64,000 nt of DNA from Lampris incognitus. Lineage: Eukaryota > Chordata > Actinopteri > Lampriformes > Lampridae. This document shows, one piece after another, positions 32,231 through 47,335 of the stretch. The stretch spans positions 86,639,793-86,703,792 of the forward strand of contig NC_079213.1 of NCBI RefSeq assembly GCF_029633865.1, given 5' to 3'. A program made the translations under genes and the position numbers. The first letter of the stretch is position 1. Each line of letters starts with the position of its first letter. The notes below the pieces were generated by a model. That model was not told the DNA's origin. It saw only the letters and a list, made by a program, of their open reading frames with translations, and ran no database searches.

Positions 32231-33329
32231 TGTCCAACTGAAATTAGTGGCGTGATGCGGGGCAACGTAAACTGTATGATTCTTTGTGATTCAAACATTA
32301 GCAGCTGATCAGTGCGCGATGCACGAAACAGACCTGTACTGCAATGTATTAAAACTTTTATTTTTTCCTGTATCGGTGTTGATATTCCGCTCCTCATTAG
32401 TTGAGCACTTACAACAACACTATTGACGGTTTCGGGAAAAAAACGCTATATATATATATATATATATGAGTTTTTTTTTAATGTGCAACATTCACAAGTA
32501 GTACAATCCAGACATCCCTTTGCTTAAAGCTGCAGTCCTGAAGATGGTTGTCACTGTCTTAAGTCCTACCAGGCAGTAACCATTACTATGAGCAACAAGT
32601 AAAGTGCTCATGATTTGGATAGTAACATGTTTTAAAGATGCTGGTGATGGAGACTATCAAAAAGTGCAATTGTTGGCACGTAAAGCTTTAGGACTGTATC
32701 TTTAAGTCTAACATTGACATTATTTATGAGCACCTAACTGCTGTGGAGTATCATGTTTTTATAGACGGACGCCCACATCCCCGCTTTGAATGAAAAGGAT
32801 CCAGAGTTTTATGGAAGCGAGTTGGAGAGGGGCATATCAGATTATCAGCAGACATGAAACACTACGAACAGATAATACCTACACACCTCCCAGTGGACAG
32901 ACACGGTTACCCAGCTCCCAGAGGTTGGCCGGCAAGATCCGCTTACTTTTCACATACTTATGAATTGATGTGAAACTTTTTCTTTTCAAATGTCACTCCC
33001 CGACAATTCACTGTCTTTACACATAAGGCCAAAGTAAGGCCTGCTTTTTTTTATATCTGAGAAAGGTGGACTTGAGGTTTATACAGTTCAGAGGCTTAAA
33101 TCATTCTGTTATCAAGCCTTGTTTGTGTGTGTGTGTGTGTGTGTGTTTTTTTTTTAACTTCCAAGATTTATCTTGCACAAGATTCATAGGCTATCCTGCG
33201 TTTCTTTTCTTTTTTTTTTATAAAGCTGAATTGTGAGCAATTCAAGTTCTTGTCCAGTTACAAAGCCAGTTTCAAATCCCTGGCCTGGATGTGGTCTGGT
33301 GGTTTAGTTTCAATAAAAAATGTATTCCC
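32231..33329. other. No gene recognised
   Basis: Contains a short (TA)n at 32449-32467 and a (TG)n at 33124-33146. No coding motif seen. Confidence 0.45.
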
Positions 33330-33725
33330 GGGGTCCATGGCAGTGTAGCGGTCTTAGCATTGGCTTTGTGTTGATGCAGTTGCCCACTGGGGACCGGGAT
33401 TCATGCCCCGGTCTCGTCAGATCCAATGATGGCTGGATTCGATGAAGCAGCAATAATTGGCAACGCTGTCTTTGGGAGGGGGGCGGAGTCGGCTTGGTTT
33501 TGTCACATGACTGCATCTCTGTGTGTGTTGGAAAAAGCAGTGGTTCGGCCTGGATTCGCCTTGTCATGAAAGTGGTGAGGCGTCTCCTTCGAGACTGCTG
33601 GCCGGAGAGATGCAGTTGGCGAACGCATGCAGTACGAGGGTGGGTGTTTGAACTAAATTAGGGAGCGATTGGCCACTAAATTGGGAGAAAAATGGAAAAA
33701 TCAGAAATAAATGTATATAAAAAAA
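33330..33725 (+). mobile_element. tRNA-derived SINE
   Basis: The head has GTGTAGCGGTCTTAGCATTGG (A-box-like region) and GGGATTCATGCCCCGG (B-box-like). The body has GCATCTCTGTGTGTGTTGG and TGAAAGTGGTGAGGCGTCTC. The tail is ATTGGCCACTAAATTGGGAG followed by A-rich sequence. The tail resembles that of the SINEs at 45715-46370 and 47764-53887 (AATTGGCCAAGTACAATTGG on their sense strand), although the heads differ. Confidence 0.7.
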
Positions 33726-33746
33726 ATCTATTCCCTAATCTGGAAT

Positions 33747-34130
33747 TGGCGGCACGGTGGTGCAGTGGTTAGCGCGGTCGCTTCACAGCAAGAAGGTCCT
33801 GGGCTCGAGCCCCGGGTAGTCCAACCTTGGTGGGTCATCCTGGGTCATGCTCTGTGTGGAGTTTGCATGTTCTCCCCGTGTCTGCATGGGTTTCCTTCGG
33901 GGCTCCGGTTTCCTCCCACAGTCCAAAGACATGTAAATCAGGTGAATTGGCCATACTAAATTGTCCCTAGGTATGAATGTTTGTGTGTGTGTATGTCTCG
34001 GCCCTGTGATGGCCTGGCGGCCTGTCCAAGGTGTCTCCCCGCCTGCTGCCCAATGAGTGCTGGAATAGGCTCCAGCATCCCCGCGACCCTGAGAAAAGGA
34101 TAAGCGATTCAGCTAATGGATGGATGGATA
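33747..34130 (+). repeat. Dispersed teleost repeat, full-length copy
   Basis: The best copy in the window. The head is GGCGGCACGGTGGTGCAGTG with AGCGCGGTCGCTTC and a B-box-like GGGCTCGAGCCCC. The middle is GTTTGCATGTTCTCCCCG and the end GGATAAGCGATTCAGCTAAT followed by GGATGGATGG. The tRNA-like head suggests Pol III transcription. Confidence 0.85.
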
Positions 34131-34584
34131 ATCTGGTATTTGGCTTCTGTTTGTTTCGTTGTCTCTTCATACTGCCATCCAAGAAAAGGCTTCTCGATGC
34201 TGCGTGTCCATAATCAGGAAAGCATAGAAAGAGATTTGAAGTAGAGCTTGGGGTAAATCAGGCTGGAGCAGAACACACACATACCAGGAGGGGTGTCCAT
34301 GCTGGTGGTCCCATCTGTTTATGGCAAATTAAAATGATCTGGTGGAAATCAAGGCTAGGTTAAAGGGAAAACTTTTTTACTTGTTACGGTATTTTCTATC
34401 TCCAGACAGCCTTCCAGAGTCACCATGTTCAGCATTGAGGAGACACAGCCCCATTGTTGCAGGCGACGTGATGGGCATTTGCACAGAAACAGACAGAAGG
34501 TTCATCGGCCACTAGTGTGCGTTGTAAAGGTTGATATCCTGCTCACATTACTCTCATTGCCTTCAATTTCCAATATTATCTATT
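34131..34584. other. No gene recognised
   Basis: Intergenic-looking sequence without a recognised repeat or coding motif. Confidence 0.4.
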
Positions 34585-34850
34585 TGCATATATCTTCTTC
34601 TTCTTTCAGCTTGTTCCCTGTTTCTCAGGGGTCGCCACAGCAGATTTTACGGTTTCCATCAGTACCCTGTGAAGGCACAGCACCAATGGTGGTTGTTGTT
34701 AACCTGGGCCTCAGCCAATCCCGTATGAAGCCTTGACCAATCCGGTATGGTCTTGTCAATCTGCATAATAATTTGGCAAAATTTTATGTGGAATGCCCTT
34801 CCTGGCACAACCACCAGCCCTATGGATGGGAGCACAGGTAAAGCATTGGG
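34585..34850 (+). repeat. Dispersed fish repeat (TCAGGGGTCGCCACAGCAGA family)
   Basis: Starts CTTCTTCTTTCAGCTTGTTC, followed by CAGGGGTCGCCACAGCAGAT, and ends near GGAATGCCCTTCCTGGCAC. This arrangement recurs widely in fish genomes. Only one copy here, so the family is recalled rather than compared. Confidence 0.55.
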
Positions 34851-34915
34851 TGCCATCCCAGTATTCATGGACTTATGCCCATTCCTGTCGCACTCTCATT
34901 GCCTTCAATTTCCAA

Positions 34916-35288
34916 TATTATCCATCCATTATCCAAACCGCTTATCCTGCTCTCAGAGTCGTGGGGATGCTGGAGCCTATCCCAGCAGTCATTGAGTGGC
35001 AGGCAGGGACACACCCTGAACAAACCACCAGGCCATCACAGGGCCCACACACACACAGTAACACCTAGGGACAATTTAGTATGGCTGATTCACCTGACCT
35101 GCGTGTCTTTGGATTGTGGGAGAAAACCAGAGCACCCAGAGGAAACCCACGCAGACACGGGGAGAACATGCAAACTCCACACAGAGGACAACCTGGGACG
35201 ACCCCGAAGGTTGGACTACCCCGGGGCTCGAACTCAGCACCTTCTTGCTGTGAGGTGACTGTGCTAACCACTTTGCCACCGTGCCCAA
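34916..35288 (-). repeat. Dispersed teleost repeat, near full length, inverted
   Basis: Reverse-complement copy of the 33747-34130 family. The minus-strand head lies near 35286 (GGGCACGGTGGCAAAGTGG) and the 3' end near 34920 (GGATAATGGATGG). Confidence 0.85.
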
Positions 35289-35299
35289 AATATTATATG

Positions 35300-35765
35300 G
35301 CAACTCTAATTGTTCTATTAAACTCAGAAATGGTACTTCTCAAAGGTTTGACCTTGAGAGTTCTTAAACAAGGTTGTCCAATCTCACCTTATTTGTTTCT
35401 TTTAGCAACTCAAATCTTTGCTGATCATATCACTATGAATGATTTAAAAGAAATCTCTGCTGCAGGAAGAGACATGGTAATTAGCCAGCTAGCAGATTGA
35501 CACTACTGTTTTTCTGAAAGACAGCAGTTAAATATCTTATGCCCTTGACCTAATTCAATCCTTCTCCAAAGCTTCAGGACTTTACCTTAATACTAATAAA
35601 GGTGAACTTCTACCTGTCAAAGATTGTTCAATGTGGATATTCCTGTCAAAAACAGTGTGACATATTTAGGCATAATTATTGCAAAAGATCAAATAGCAAG
35701 ATGTCCACTGAACTTTGACCTCATAATTGACAAAACTAAAAAAACGTCTCAATCAGTGGCTCCAA
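35300..35765 (+). pseudogene. L1-like LINE reverse transcriptase fragment
   Basis: Reads LKQGCPISPYLFLLATQIFA, then ISQLAD with a shifted continuation DDTTVFL, and further QDFTLILIK-type and FDLIIDKTKK blocks in other frames. GCPISPYLF and the AD(D) pair are L1-clade RT motifs. Several frameshifts. It lies between two SINE-type repeats. Confidence 0.65.
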
Positions 35766-36005
35766 AGTGATCTGAGAAAGTCGCTGGTTCGATCCCTAGC
35801 TCTTCCAGAGAGCATGTCGAAGTGTCCTTGAGCAAGACATTGAACCCCTAACTGCTCCTGGTGAGCAGGTCGGCACTTTGCATGGCAGCCTCCACCATCA
35901 GTGTATGAATGTGTGTGTGAATGGGTGGATGTGAGGCATACACTGTAAAGTGCTTTGAGTGGTCAGTAGAGTAGAAAGGTTTGTATGAATGCAGTCCATT
36001 TACCT
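35766..36005 (+). mobile_element. tRNA-derived SINE with CGAAGTGTCCTTGAGCAAG body
   Basis: Contains GCTGGTTCGATCCCTAGC (B box), ATGTCGAAGTGTCCTTGAGC, GCATGGCAGCCTCCACCATC and the tail AAGTGCTTTGAGTGGTCAGT, ending GCAGTCCATTTACC. This is a very common fish SINE with an L2-like tail. The A-box end is incomplete. Confidence 0.75.
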
Positions 36006-37670
36006 TTTTATTTTATTTATATGTGACAGGTGATGAAAAATGTTAGTTAGATTCCTTTCTTCAATCCCCTTTCTTTTTTTTTGGAGTTATTTTGCTATCC
36101 CCATAGACAACAGTCTGATATACACACACACACACAAACAGGCAAAGAACGCCCACAGTGGCCAGTGGTGGAAGGGTTAAATAGCTTTCTCAGCAGGCAG
36201 GTAGGCCTGCTCAGAGCACTCCCACGGTGACTTGTCTGTGACGTTCCGAAAATCACATCAGGCTTTGAGTTTGCATTTGGAATGTTTTAGACTTTCCCCA
36301 GACGGGGACGCGGGGTTGTTCTTTCTGGCAGCAGTCTGTTAAACACATCCATCCCTCAAAAGTGTTCAGTTTCACACTCTAGGCACAGTCAAGACCCCTC
36401 GAGTTTTTGTAATGCGATTTTTCAAAATAAATGCTTCGGTATGTTTAAGCTGGGTTTCTGGGTTTAGTGTTTCGGCGGGTAATGAAACGGAGCTGTGAGA
36501 AGCGCAGATGTTGGGCTCGGAAAGAACACCAGTCAACTCCCTGCAGAAGAATGCCTGGACTGGCAGAAAGGAACATGGAGTACCTCTCTTTTCTAATAAA
36601 ATATAATCACAACATGTTGCAGGGGATGGACGTAATTTTATTTCCACTGTCAATAAAGACATTCCACGAAGGAAGTCTCATGTGAAGAAAGGCAGAGTCG
36701 AGTCCCTCCTCCTGTCCAGAGCAAAGCATGAGGGCCTGCCTGGATTGATGGCCCTCATTTATACTGGTGGAAGAATGGCATGCCGGGGGAATGAACCTGT
36801 CTCTGGGGGCCTCATTTGAAAAATATGCTCTTTGAGGCTTCATCCAAGATTTAAATTTACAAAGGTTTAAAAAAAAGTGAAAGTAAAGTCTATAAACGGG
36901 CACACTTTCTGCTATGACTGAATGCTACTTTTAGCTCTTGAACAAATCAGCCAGAGACTGTTATGAGAAAGTTTTGCATATCACAACATCAAGGCAACTT
37001 TCTCGTTAAAAAATTGTTGCTTTGAATGTGTTATAAAACAAAACTGAAATTGTGCAAATAACATTTTTATTATCATGCCCTAAACTTCTACGTGTCCTCA
37101 GAATGAGAACTGGCCAAAAAATGATGCTAAAAATACAGTCGCCAGCTCACTGTGTCTTGTACACATAACTTGTGTGCCTTGTCTCAAAACCTGTGTGATG
37201 ACTTGTCCCCCTGTATCTCATCCCCTGAAAATCCCCTTTGGGTAATCTCTGCTAGCATGCCTGAGCAGTGCAGAGAGCCGTGCTCTCCAACATCTCCAGG
37301 AGGCCATGCTGTCCTCTGTTGCATGTGTATCTCTGGTGCTCTCCCCTCCTTGGAGAGCGGGACTAGTCTATCCCCTGAATTAATAGAACTGCCCCCCCCC
37401 ACACACACCCACCTGTGCACCCATCCACTCACCCTAAACCTCTAACCTCACTGTTTTTTTACTTTTGACTGACCTCCACAAAAGTAAGTTTTGGAGCCTG
37501 TATACTTAAATGAGACATTTCTTAATCGCTGTGAAGATATGCAGGAAATGTATTTGGCTCACGAGCAGACCAGGAGTCATGTGGAAGGTATGTTTTTGCA
37601 GCTGAGAGATTCCAACCTGATTTCTTAAGGGTCAAATTCTTGAACACTTAACTCCACCAACACCCCCCCC

Positions 37671-37746
<76 letters not shown>

Positions 37747-38654
37747 TTTCTCCAAGCCTCACCTCCTCAGTATACAGACTGCATATTTTCACCTCCAGGG
37801 CTCAGGTATGTATTCACAGAGTCAGATAGAGGATTAGAGTGTTGCCTCGTCGTCTGAATATTTCCCAGTTTTCCCACCAAGCAGAATTCAATAGCCCAAG
37901 CATAATTTGCTCAATAGTCCGGTCCATTGTACCGTAGGAACTCGGAAATGGCAGACCCTGCTGTCTGTATTCCTACTGTAGGCCCAGTCATATTAATCCA
38001 GTCATATTGCTTTTCTGCAACAAATTATGCCCAGTCATTTTAGCTCTACAATAACTCTGTTGTATGACATGCCTGTTGCACAAGTATGTTTATCTTATGT
38101 CTAATCCTTTTTAACTTTAGCTTGTGCAAAGTGATGCATACTGTTTGACAAGAAAGGTGACTCATTGTTCATGCAACTCTATGCCAATGTGCTCTGCATT
38201 TGACTGCTTCATGAGTGTTTCTCTGAGATTTGTCCAAAGTAAGTGTGAGATGTTATAAACTTACTTTTAATTTTGCTTGAGATTTATGTAATATCAGTCA
38301 AACACTTTTACAGCATGCTCTTTCCCATTGTTAGCGGCTGCTCCATGGAACGCCTGCAGATTTAGGAAGTGAGTCAAGGAGCAACGCACCAAGCAGACAG
38401 GCAAATAGGGGAAGACACGGAGTCAAAAAATCTGTTTGAATGTTTCCTGACCACAACATTTTTGTGTGTGATTAAAGCAACCCTGCTGAGACAGCTCGGC
38501 CCGGGCACTGCTCTCTGTCAGAATCACTCAAAGCTTCCCCCTCTACATCGCAGCACAAATACTAGCTGGCTGCATCAGGTGGCTCCTCACCACAATGACT
38601 AGGGATCAAGATATTCACACATGCAAACACACACAAGAAATCTTGAGCATGCAC

Positions 38655-38729
<75 letters not shown>

Positions 38730-39794
38730 CAGTTAAGTGAGTGTGATTGAAGGTAATGTATCAGTACAATGATGAGCCAACATTTATCATGTCCAATCAG
38801 ACCCACAGATCACCCTGCATGCTGCTGTGTTGGGCATGGGTGAGCCTCGGCGTCTGTGTTTACCACTTCACACTAATGCCCTCCTGATTCATAGCAATAA
38901 TTTGCTAAAGCAGATGTACATGTCTCCCCTCTGTTTCTCTTTGGCTATCAGGTTCTGCGGATGAAAAAAATATATAATGGTATCTCCGTTGAAGTCTCCT
39001 CTTCAATGATTGACTCTCAAAGCGGGCCCCAAATGTATACTTGTGGAGTTATATAAGTAAAAAGAGCAACTCTTCTTTGTACGATTCGCAGGGGAAATCT
39101 GGAAATGTTTTACTTCCTTTTAAACATCAATAAAATATTTCAGATTTAGAGCCTCGCTGTTCGCCAGCTTTACTTAATACACATGAGTTTGTCTGGGTCA
39201 CATTGGTTTGAAGATTTGACATACTGATACAGGATCATGCGGGACTCCTGTACCGCGCAAAAGGCATACACTTTACATAAACTACTAGAATAGCACACAT
39301 CACTCTATACACACAATAAAAAGTCAACGTATCTGTGTAGTACTTAAAATGATCATTCTTTGGCACTTCACACCGTTCTGTGTTGATTCCATCTGTCCTC
39401 CATAACATCTATGCTGATCCAGTTCCATTGCTTATGTTGGATGGCATGGTTTACAAGACAGCATAGAAATTATTTTGAAGTGCAAATACATCTCTGTTTT
39501 ATGGGGGGAATTGGAGGGAGGGGGGACTCAATTAGTCTGTCTGGAGTTGAAAGAGTGAAACAGAATGTTAGAACGGACAACGGGAGTCAGCAAGGATGTG
39601 ATGATCCCACATGGGTTTCACCTGTTAAAAATCCATTTCAGTCAATGAGCGGAGGCGTAGAGAGAGGAGCGATGAACTCGGGACGAACGAGAGATGGACC
39701 ACAACACAAGCCATGCAACGCAATATCAGGAATGTATTGCTGCTGTTTTGTAATCAAGGTGTTGGAGAGGCAGAATGGAAAAGGTGAAGAAAGA
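36006..39794. other. Mostly single-copy DNA, no gene recognised; microsatellites
   Basis: No exon I can support. It contains a (CA)n tract at 37680-37744, a (TA)n tract at 38656-38726, and short poly-C runs near 37394 and 37664. This is the region upstream of the chemokine gene. Confidence 0.5.
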
Positions 39795-39798
39795 ACTC

Positions 39799-39849
<51 letters not shown>

Positions 39850-40141
39850 GATAGGGAGCGAGAGAGAGAGAGGATGAAAGAGGGGAGGGTGAGGGTGAGA
39901 GTGACTGAAGTGTGTAAAAAGAAGGAGGGAGTGAGCAAGGGAGGGAGAGACAGGAAGGTAGAAAAAAGAGAGAGAGGAAGAGTGGAGACGAGTGAATGCG
40001 AGTGGGGTGGGGAGAGGCTTGAACAGAGGGAGGGAGTGATATAAGAGAGGCAGCCATAGAGGAAGAGGTGACAGAGTAGATTATCCTCTTCTCCTCTCTC
40101 CTCCTTTCCTCTCCTCTCCTCTTTTCTCCTCTCCTCTCCTC
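39795..40141. promoter_or_regulatory. Purine-rich block followed by pyrimidine-rich block upstream of the chemokine ATG
   Basis: 39795-40080 is strongly GA-rich on the plus strand, with (GA)n at 39803-39844. It switches to CT-rich at 40085-40141 (CTCCTCTCCTC repeats), ending 15 nt before the start codon. The pyrimidine part is probably 5' UTR or core promoter. No TATA box was identified with confidence. Confidence 0.4.
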
Positions 40142-40156
40142 TGTGCCACGCTCATC

Positions 40157-42865
<2,709 letters not shown>

Positions 42866-42886
42866 TTTATTTTATTTGGTAAATTT

Positions 42887-43080
42887 GGTGGCACGGTGGC
42901 CCAGTGGTTAGCGCTGTTGCCTCACAGCAAGAAGGTCTTGGGTTCGAACCCTTGGGTTGTCCAACCTTGGGGGGGGGGGGTCATCCATCCCAGGTCGTCC
43001 TCTGTGTGGAGTTTGTATGTTCTCCCTGTCTATGCGGTGGGTTTTCTCCGGGTGATCTGGTTTCGGCCACCATAAAAAAA
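42887..43080 (+). repeat. Dispersed teleost repeat, 3'-truncated
   Basis: The head is GGTGGCACGGTGGCCCAGTG with AGCGCTGTTGCCTCACAGC and GGGTTCGAACCC. It continues to GGTGATCTGGTTTCGGCC and then an A17 run. It lies 20 bp after the chemokine stop codon, so probably within or just past its 3' UTR. Confidence 0.8.
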
Positions 43081-43106
43081 AAAAAAAAACATATATATAG
43101 GGTTTA

Positions 43107-43220
43107 AACTCCTGTCTGTGCCCCTGACCAAGGCATGGCAAGATGAACTGGAGTTGGTCCCCGGGCGCTGCACTAGCGGCTGCCCACTGCTCCTAGCTAC
43201 ACAGTTGGTGACTACGTATG
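43107..43220 (+). repeat. SINE-like tail repeat (GGAGTTGGTCCC family), copy 2
   Basis: Shares CAAGGCATGGCAAGATGAAC, GGAGTTGGTCCCCGGGCGCT and CTCCTAGCTACACAGTTGG with 2227-2392. Confidence 0.7.
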
Positions 43221-45714
43221 TGACTGTGTTTAGGTCTCCTACTGCCTTACATGTCAGAGTCTCCTTTAGGGCCTGCCTAACCTAACCCTTCCTGTTTTCA
43301 GGGGTAATGCAATAGCTGGCTGCCCAAAGGTGAATCATTCCTTCCTCCTGGGATTAAAAAGAGATTTTATAATCAGAATCGTGTGACTGTTTTTGGGCTG
43401 GTACGTCTGGCTCGGTTAGTGCATATCTGAAAGAATGAGTTAGTGAGGGAGGTTTTCTAAGTGCTGTTGTAAATTACATGAGATATCTAAGCCCAAAATC
43501 AAATTTACGTTGTTTTTTGTTTTTGTTTTTTTATAGCGTCAAGTAGGTTTGCACAAACAGAATTTCTCTTGGTTCAACACATACCATAAAGACAATAGGA
43601 CATAAACAGAAATATGTCCAAAGTAGAAAAATGTACTGTCTTCAAAGTAAGTATCTAAACTGTTTGTATGTCTAGACATTTGTAATATTGAAAAATATAA
43701 AACTATAGATCTAAAAACCTGTAAGTAATTGAAAAAAATTACGCAATGATAGATCATAGAAAGGAAATGTGGAATGATAGGTATCTGTGCAGAGTGCATG
43801 AGCAAAAACCCTAACAATGGTGAAATCTGCATATAGTAGATTTCTTCTGGGTAGTGTTCATATAGTCACATCAATTTATGTATTTGTTTTTATATTTACA
43901 GGACAAGAAACATAACTGGGCAGTTCTCAATGTGGAATGAGGGAGAGCTGTCAATAAAGAAGGAAAAATTCCTAGTTATAGGTAAGGTTTTACTTATGAC
44001 AGTGAATTGCCGTATATCACGACCACATGGGATCACGTGAATACTCATGTAGGTTTTGTAACTTGAAAATTGGCTTCTGTTTTTTTGCACGTGGGCGTGC
44101 CTATGTGTGTACTGTGTGCACGTGGCTGTGTTCCCCTCGGCGTTTCTAATACGTCTAATAGCTTCAACGACATAATACGTCTCATTGGTCCCTCTCATTT
44201 GCAGGCCAAGTAAACCTTCAGCGGCTTGTCATCGTAACCCGGCGGAACTTGCGGACTCTCCAGTCGTCTTGTGTCTCCTTATCTACTCTACCTGTGTTCC
44301 CAGGACCAGATCTGGGCAGCAATGCATTATCTAACCACCTGCAGATCATTACACAGAAAGCAGGCTTGAATTATCGCCAGGGCACATGGTTGGAACGGAC
44401 TCCACAGAGGAGTATTATTTGTAAGATAAGTTAAAGTGAGCAAGCGTTTCCATCGAGACTTTTTTTTTCAACAATATGAAATGAATGTTACTATTAATGT
44501 TGCCCAGGTCTGCCTGGACATGTTTACTACTTCTGTTACTACTACTAGTGGCAGAACTGTTATATGTTGGGCCAAGAGACCCACAGCAGGCCAGCAAGGG
44601 CCTCATTTATCAAAACTATCTTACAAGTAGATTCAATGTCAAAACAAACACCAAAGTTGTGATTGGTAATACGATAAATTAATGTGAATATGAACAGATT
44701 TCAGTGATATAAACATGATATGATCTTTTATGATATGGAGCCCTTCAGTAATACGGAAGAATACCATACACAGCAAAAATTTTGTCAGATTGCATTAAGT
44801 GTGCATAATACTAGGAACACCTTTGTCACACTTGTACTCCATTTTGCACTAGCCATGTCTTCGGTGTTTCAAGGCTTAAAAAGGCCTTGCTTTTAATGCC
44901 TCCTTTCTTGCATATTAATAATTTTGTCATCACTGAAGCAAATTTACCATCTTTATTTCTGTGTCATGACCGAAGTTAATCAAATAGATGATGTTAATGG
45001 ATCACGCAGCAGGTGTAACTTGGACTCATCTTCTCAGTCAGTTTCAAAGAAACAAGAGATGTTCCTGACATTTTGTACACTCTCCATATAGACTGTTATA
45101 TAGAGACTGTTAGTACACTGAAACCCGTTATGTAAACCTATGTCAGTCTTTGTAAATGTGGGCCATCTATCAGATATTTTGATATCTATCAGCAGATGAA
45201 TATTGTCTTTTACACTGACTGTCTGTCGCTCAACTATGCCAAAGTATTTCTGATGAAACTCATCACCTGTCATGTCTGTTAAAGTATAGAGGGCTCACTC
45301 ATGTCTAAAATATCAGTTTAATGTAAAAGAACGCACTGTATGTTAAATTCTCACAATCTCAAGTGAACTCTTTTTTAAAATGATCTGAAACAAAAACATC
45401 ATCTGGCTCAGAGTCTTTTCATACAAGGAGCATTACAAAAACAAGCATGTCCGTATGTTCGTTTACACCTATTTTATCATATTCTTAAATTATTTTCCAG
45501 TGAAGTAACGTTTTAATTGTCACAACATCACACGTTCAGGGAGGTTAGGAAACACAGTTCAGAATTGATCCATACATAATAGACTGGGTAGGTAGCTTAG
45601 AATACAATGCTATTACTTTATCACACAGGATTCCAAGTAAAACAACTCCGGGACCTGATTTGATTTTCTGGCCCATGACCTAGAAATATGCTGTTTTGGA
45701 ATAAAGCATAATGT
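43221..45714. other. No gene recognised
   Basis: AT-rich, apparently single-copy DNA. Short open frames (for example 43539-43832 minus) have no recognised motifs. Confidence 0.5.
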
Positions 45715-46370
45715 TGTGCCTCCCCCCTTTTCCTCCCCAATCGATTCTGTGCATAACTGTAGTCCACTGATTTCCAATTTCTACTGCAGTGGTCATATCA
45801 GTTTTCTGTTTGTTGGCGTGTGTTATTGACAATGGCATATTTTTCGTGATGCCTACAAGATTTACCATGGATAAATGTCAACGACATGCACAGAATTGTC
45901 GACAAACTTTCACCTTCACCTACCAGCAAACGGGTGAAAAGTTTCAGGTTGTACATCCACAATTGCGTCCGCTCCCTTATCCTCATAATTGTGGACGTAA
46001 CTTGATATGTACAACTTGAAAACTTTTCACCCGTTTGCTGGTGGGTGCATTGTAAATCTTGCAGGCATCGCAAAAATTGTCAATAGCGCGTGCCAACAAA
46101 CGGGAAACTGGCATGACCGCTGCAGTAGAAACAGGAAGTCAGTGGACTACAATTATGCACAGAGCCAATTGTACCCGTCCAATTACCCCATTCTTCTGAG
46201 CTGTCCTGGTCGCTGCCCCACCCCTTCTGTCCATCCGGGGAGGGCTGTAGACTACCACATGCCTCCTCCGATACAAGTGGAGTCGCCAGCCGCTTCTTTT
46301 CACCCGATAGTGAGGAGTTTCGACAGGGGGATGTAGCACGTGGGAGGATCACGCTGTCCCCCCCTCTTTG
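45715..46370 (-). mobile_element. tRNA-SINE, 3' half, interrupted by a palindromic MITE
   Basis: The tail piece (45715-45741, CCCCCTTTTCCTCCCCAAT) and body (46166-46370) match the SINE at 47764-53887: CCTCCTCCGATACAAGTGG, CGCCAGCCGCTTCTTTTCAC and GGGAGGATCACGCTG. The tRNA head is missing. The CAAT at the break is duplicated. Confidence 0.75.
45742..46165. mobile_element. Palindromic (fold-back) MITE, 424 bp, CAAT target duplication
   Basis: Almost the whole element is one inverted repeat. The outer ends are TTCTGTGCATAACTGTAGTC and GACTACAATTATGCACAGA. Inner arms include ACCAGCAAACGGGTGAAAAG and its inverse CTTTTCACCCGTTTGCTGGT, then GTTGTACAT and ATGTACAAC, closing near CCACAATT/AATTGTGG. 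The left arm has an extra 50 bp or so around 45870-45920. It is flanked by CAAT at 45738-45741 and 46166-46169. Confidence 0.75.
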
Positions 46371-47264
46371 GGATGAAGAATGTGCTAGTCACATTCCAGC
46401 GGCTTGTGAACAATTTACTAATGGAATGAGCATGGTGGTCACATTTATTGATGATATTGTCATAATTAGTTCATGGGAAGAACAACTTGTGCATCTGTGG
46501 CAACTCTTTGATTTTTCAAAGAGTTGCCGCAGGAGGCTGGACTGGTAGTAAACTTGCCCAAGTGAGTTCGGCAAGGGGCAAGTGACGTACTTGGGACTTC
46601 AGGTGGGGCAGGGGAAGATCATGCCAGATCGGGCGAAAGGTGGAGGCCATTTTGGACCTTTCCCTGCCAAGAAAATGCCATGAGGTACTGCAGGTGTTGG
46701 GTATGTGCACGTTTTACAGATGGTTTTATAGATATTTTGTGCCCAATTTCGTTGCAGCCACTGCTCCTTTAATCAGTTTCCTAAAGAAGGATGTAAAATG
46801 TGTTTGGACGGATGCTTGCGAGCAGGCTTTTGCAGGAGTAAACGCCATTTTGGCCTGCGAGTCTGTGCTGCTTGCTCCAGATTTTGAGGCCCCGTTTAAG
46901 TTGGCAGTAGATGCTTGTGATGTTGGAGTAGGGGCCGTGCTTCTGCGGTCTGATTCGGCTGGGCTGGATAGGCCTGTGGTTTACTTTTTTAGGAAACATG
47001 AAACATCAGACAGCCTATTCCACCATAAAGAAAGAAGCTTTGGATGTGGTTCTGGCTGTTAAACATTTTGAGGGTTATGTGTCCCATGGCGGCAGAGAGG
47101 TTGAAATCTGCACGGATCATAATTCCCTTACTTTTCTTGCTCGGTTTCAGACCTCCAACCAGAGGGTGTTCAGGTGGGACTTAGTACTGCAGCCCTATAG
47201 TCTGGTGGTGTGGCATGTGGCAGGAAAGGATAACATCTTGGCTGACTCCCACATACCTGTATAG
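46371..47264 (+). pseudogene. Gypsy reverse transcriptase/RNase H fragment
   Basis: A third Gypsy lineage, unlike copies A and B. The RT end reads FGMKNVLVTFQRLVNN and GQVTYLGLQVG-like blocks with frame changes. It then reads VLGMCTFYRWFYRYFVPNFV (a small internal duplication compared with the usual FYRRFVPNF). RNase H follows: KLAVDACDVGVGAVLLRSD, EICTDHNSLTFLARFQTSNQ, VVWHVAGKDNILADS. The coding ends at 47264 and the LTR starts about 70 bp later, so the whole integrase is missing. The left end abuts the SINE at about 46370. Confidence 0.8.
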
Positions 47265-47335
47265 GAGCCTACTTGAATAACCATTTTGATTTTCTGTACT
47301 CGCTTCTTTGCTTTCTTCCCCCGATGGGGGAGGGA

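Noticed and set aside
37680..38726. CRISPR-like regular repeats
   Set aside because: Simple dinucleotide microsatellites without spacers, in a vertebrate genome.
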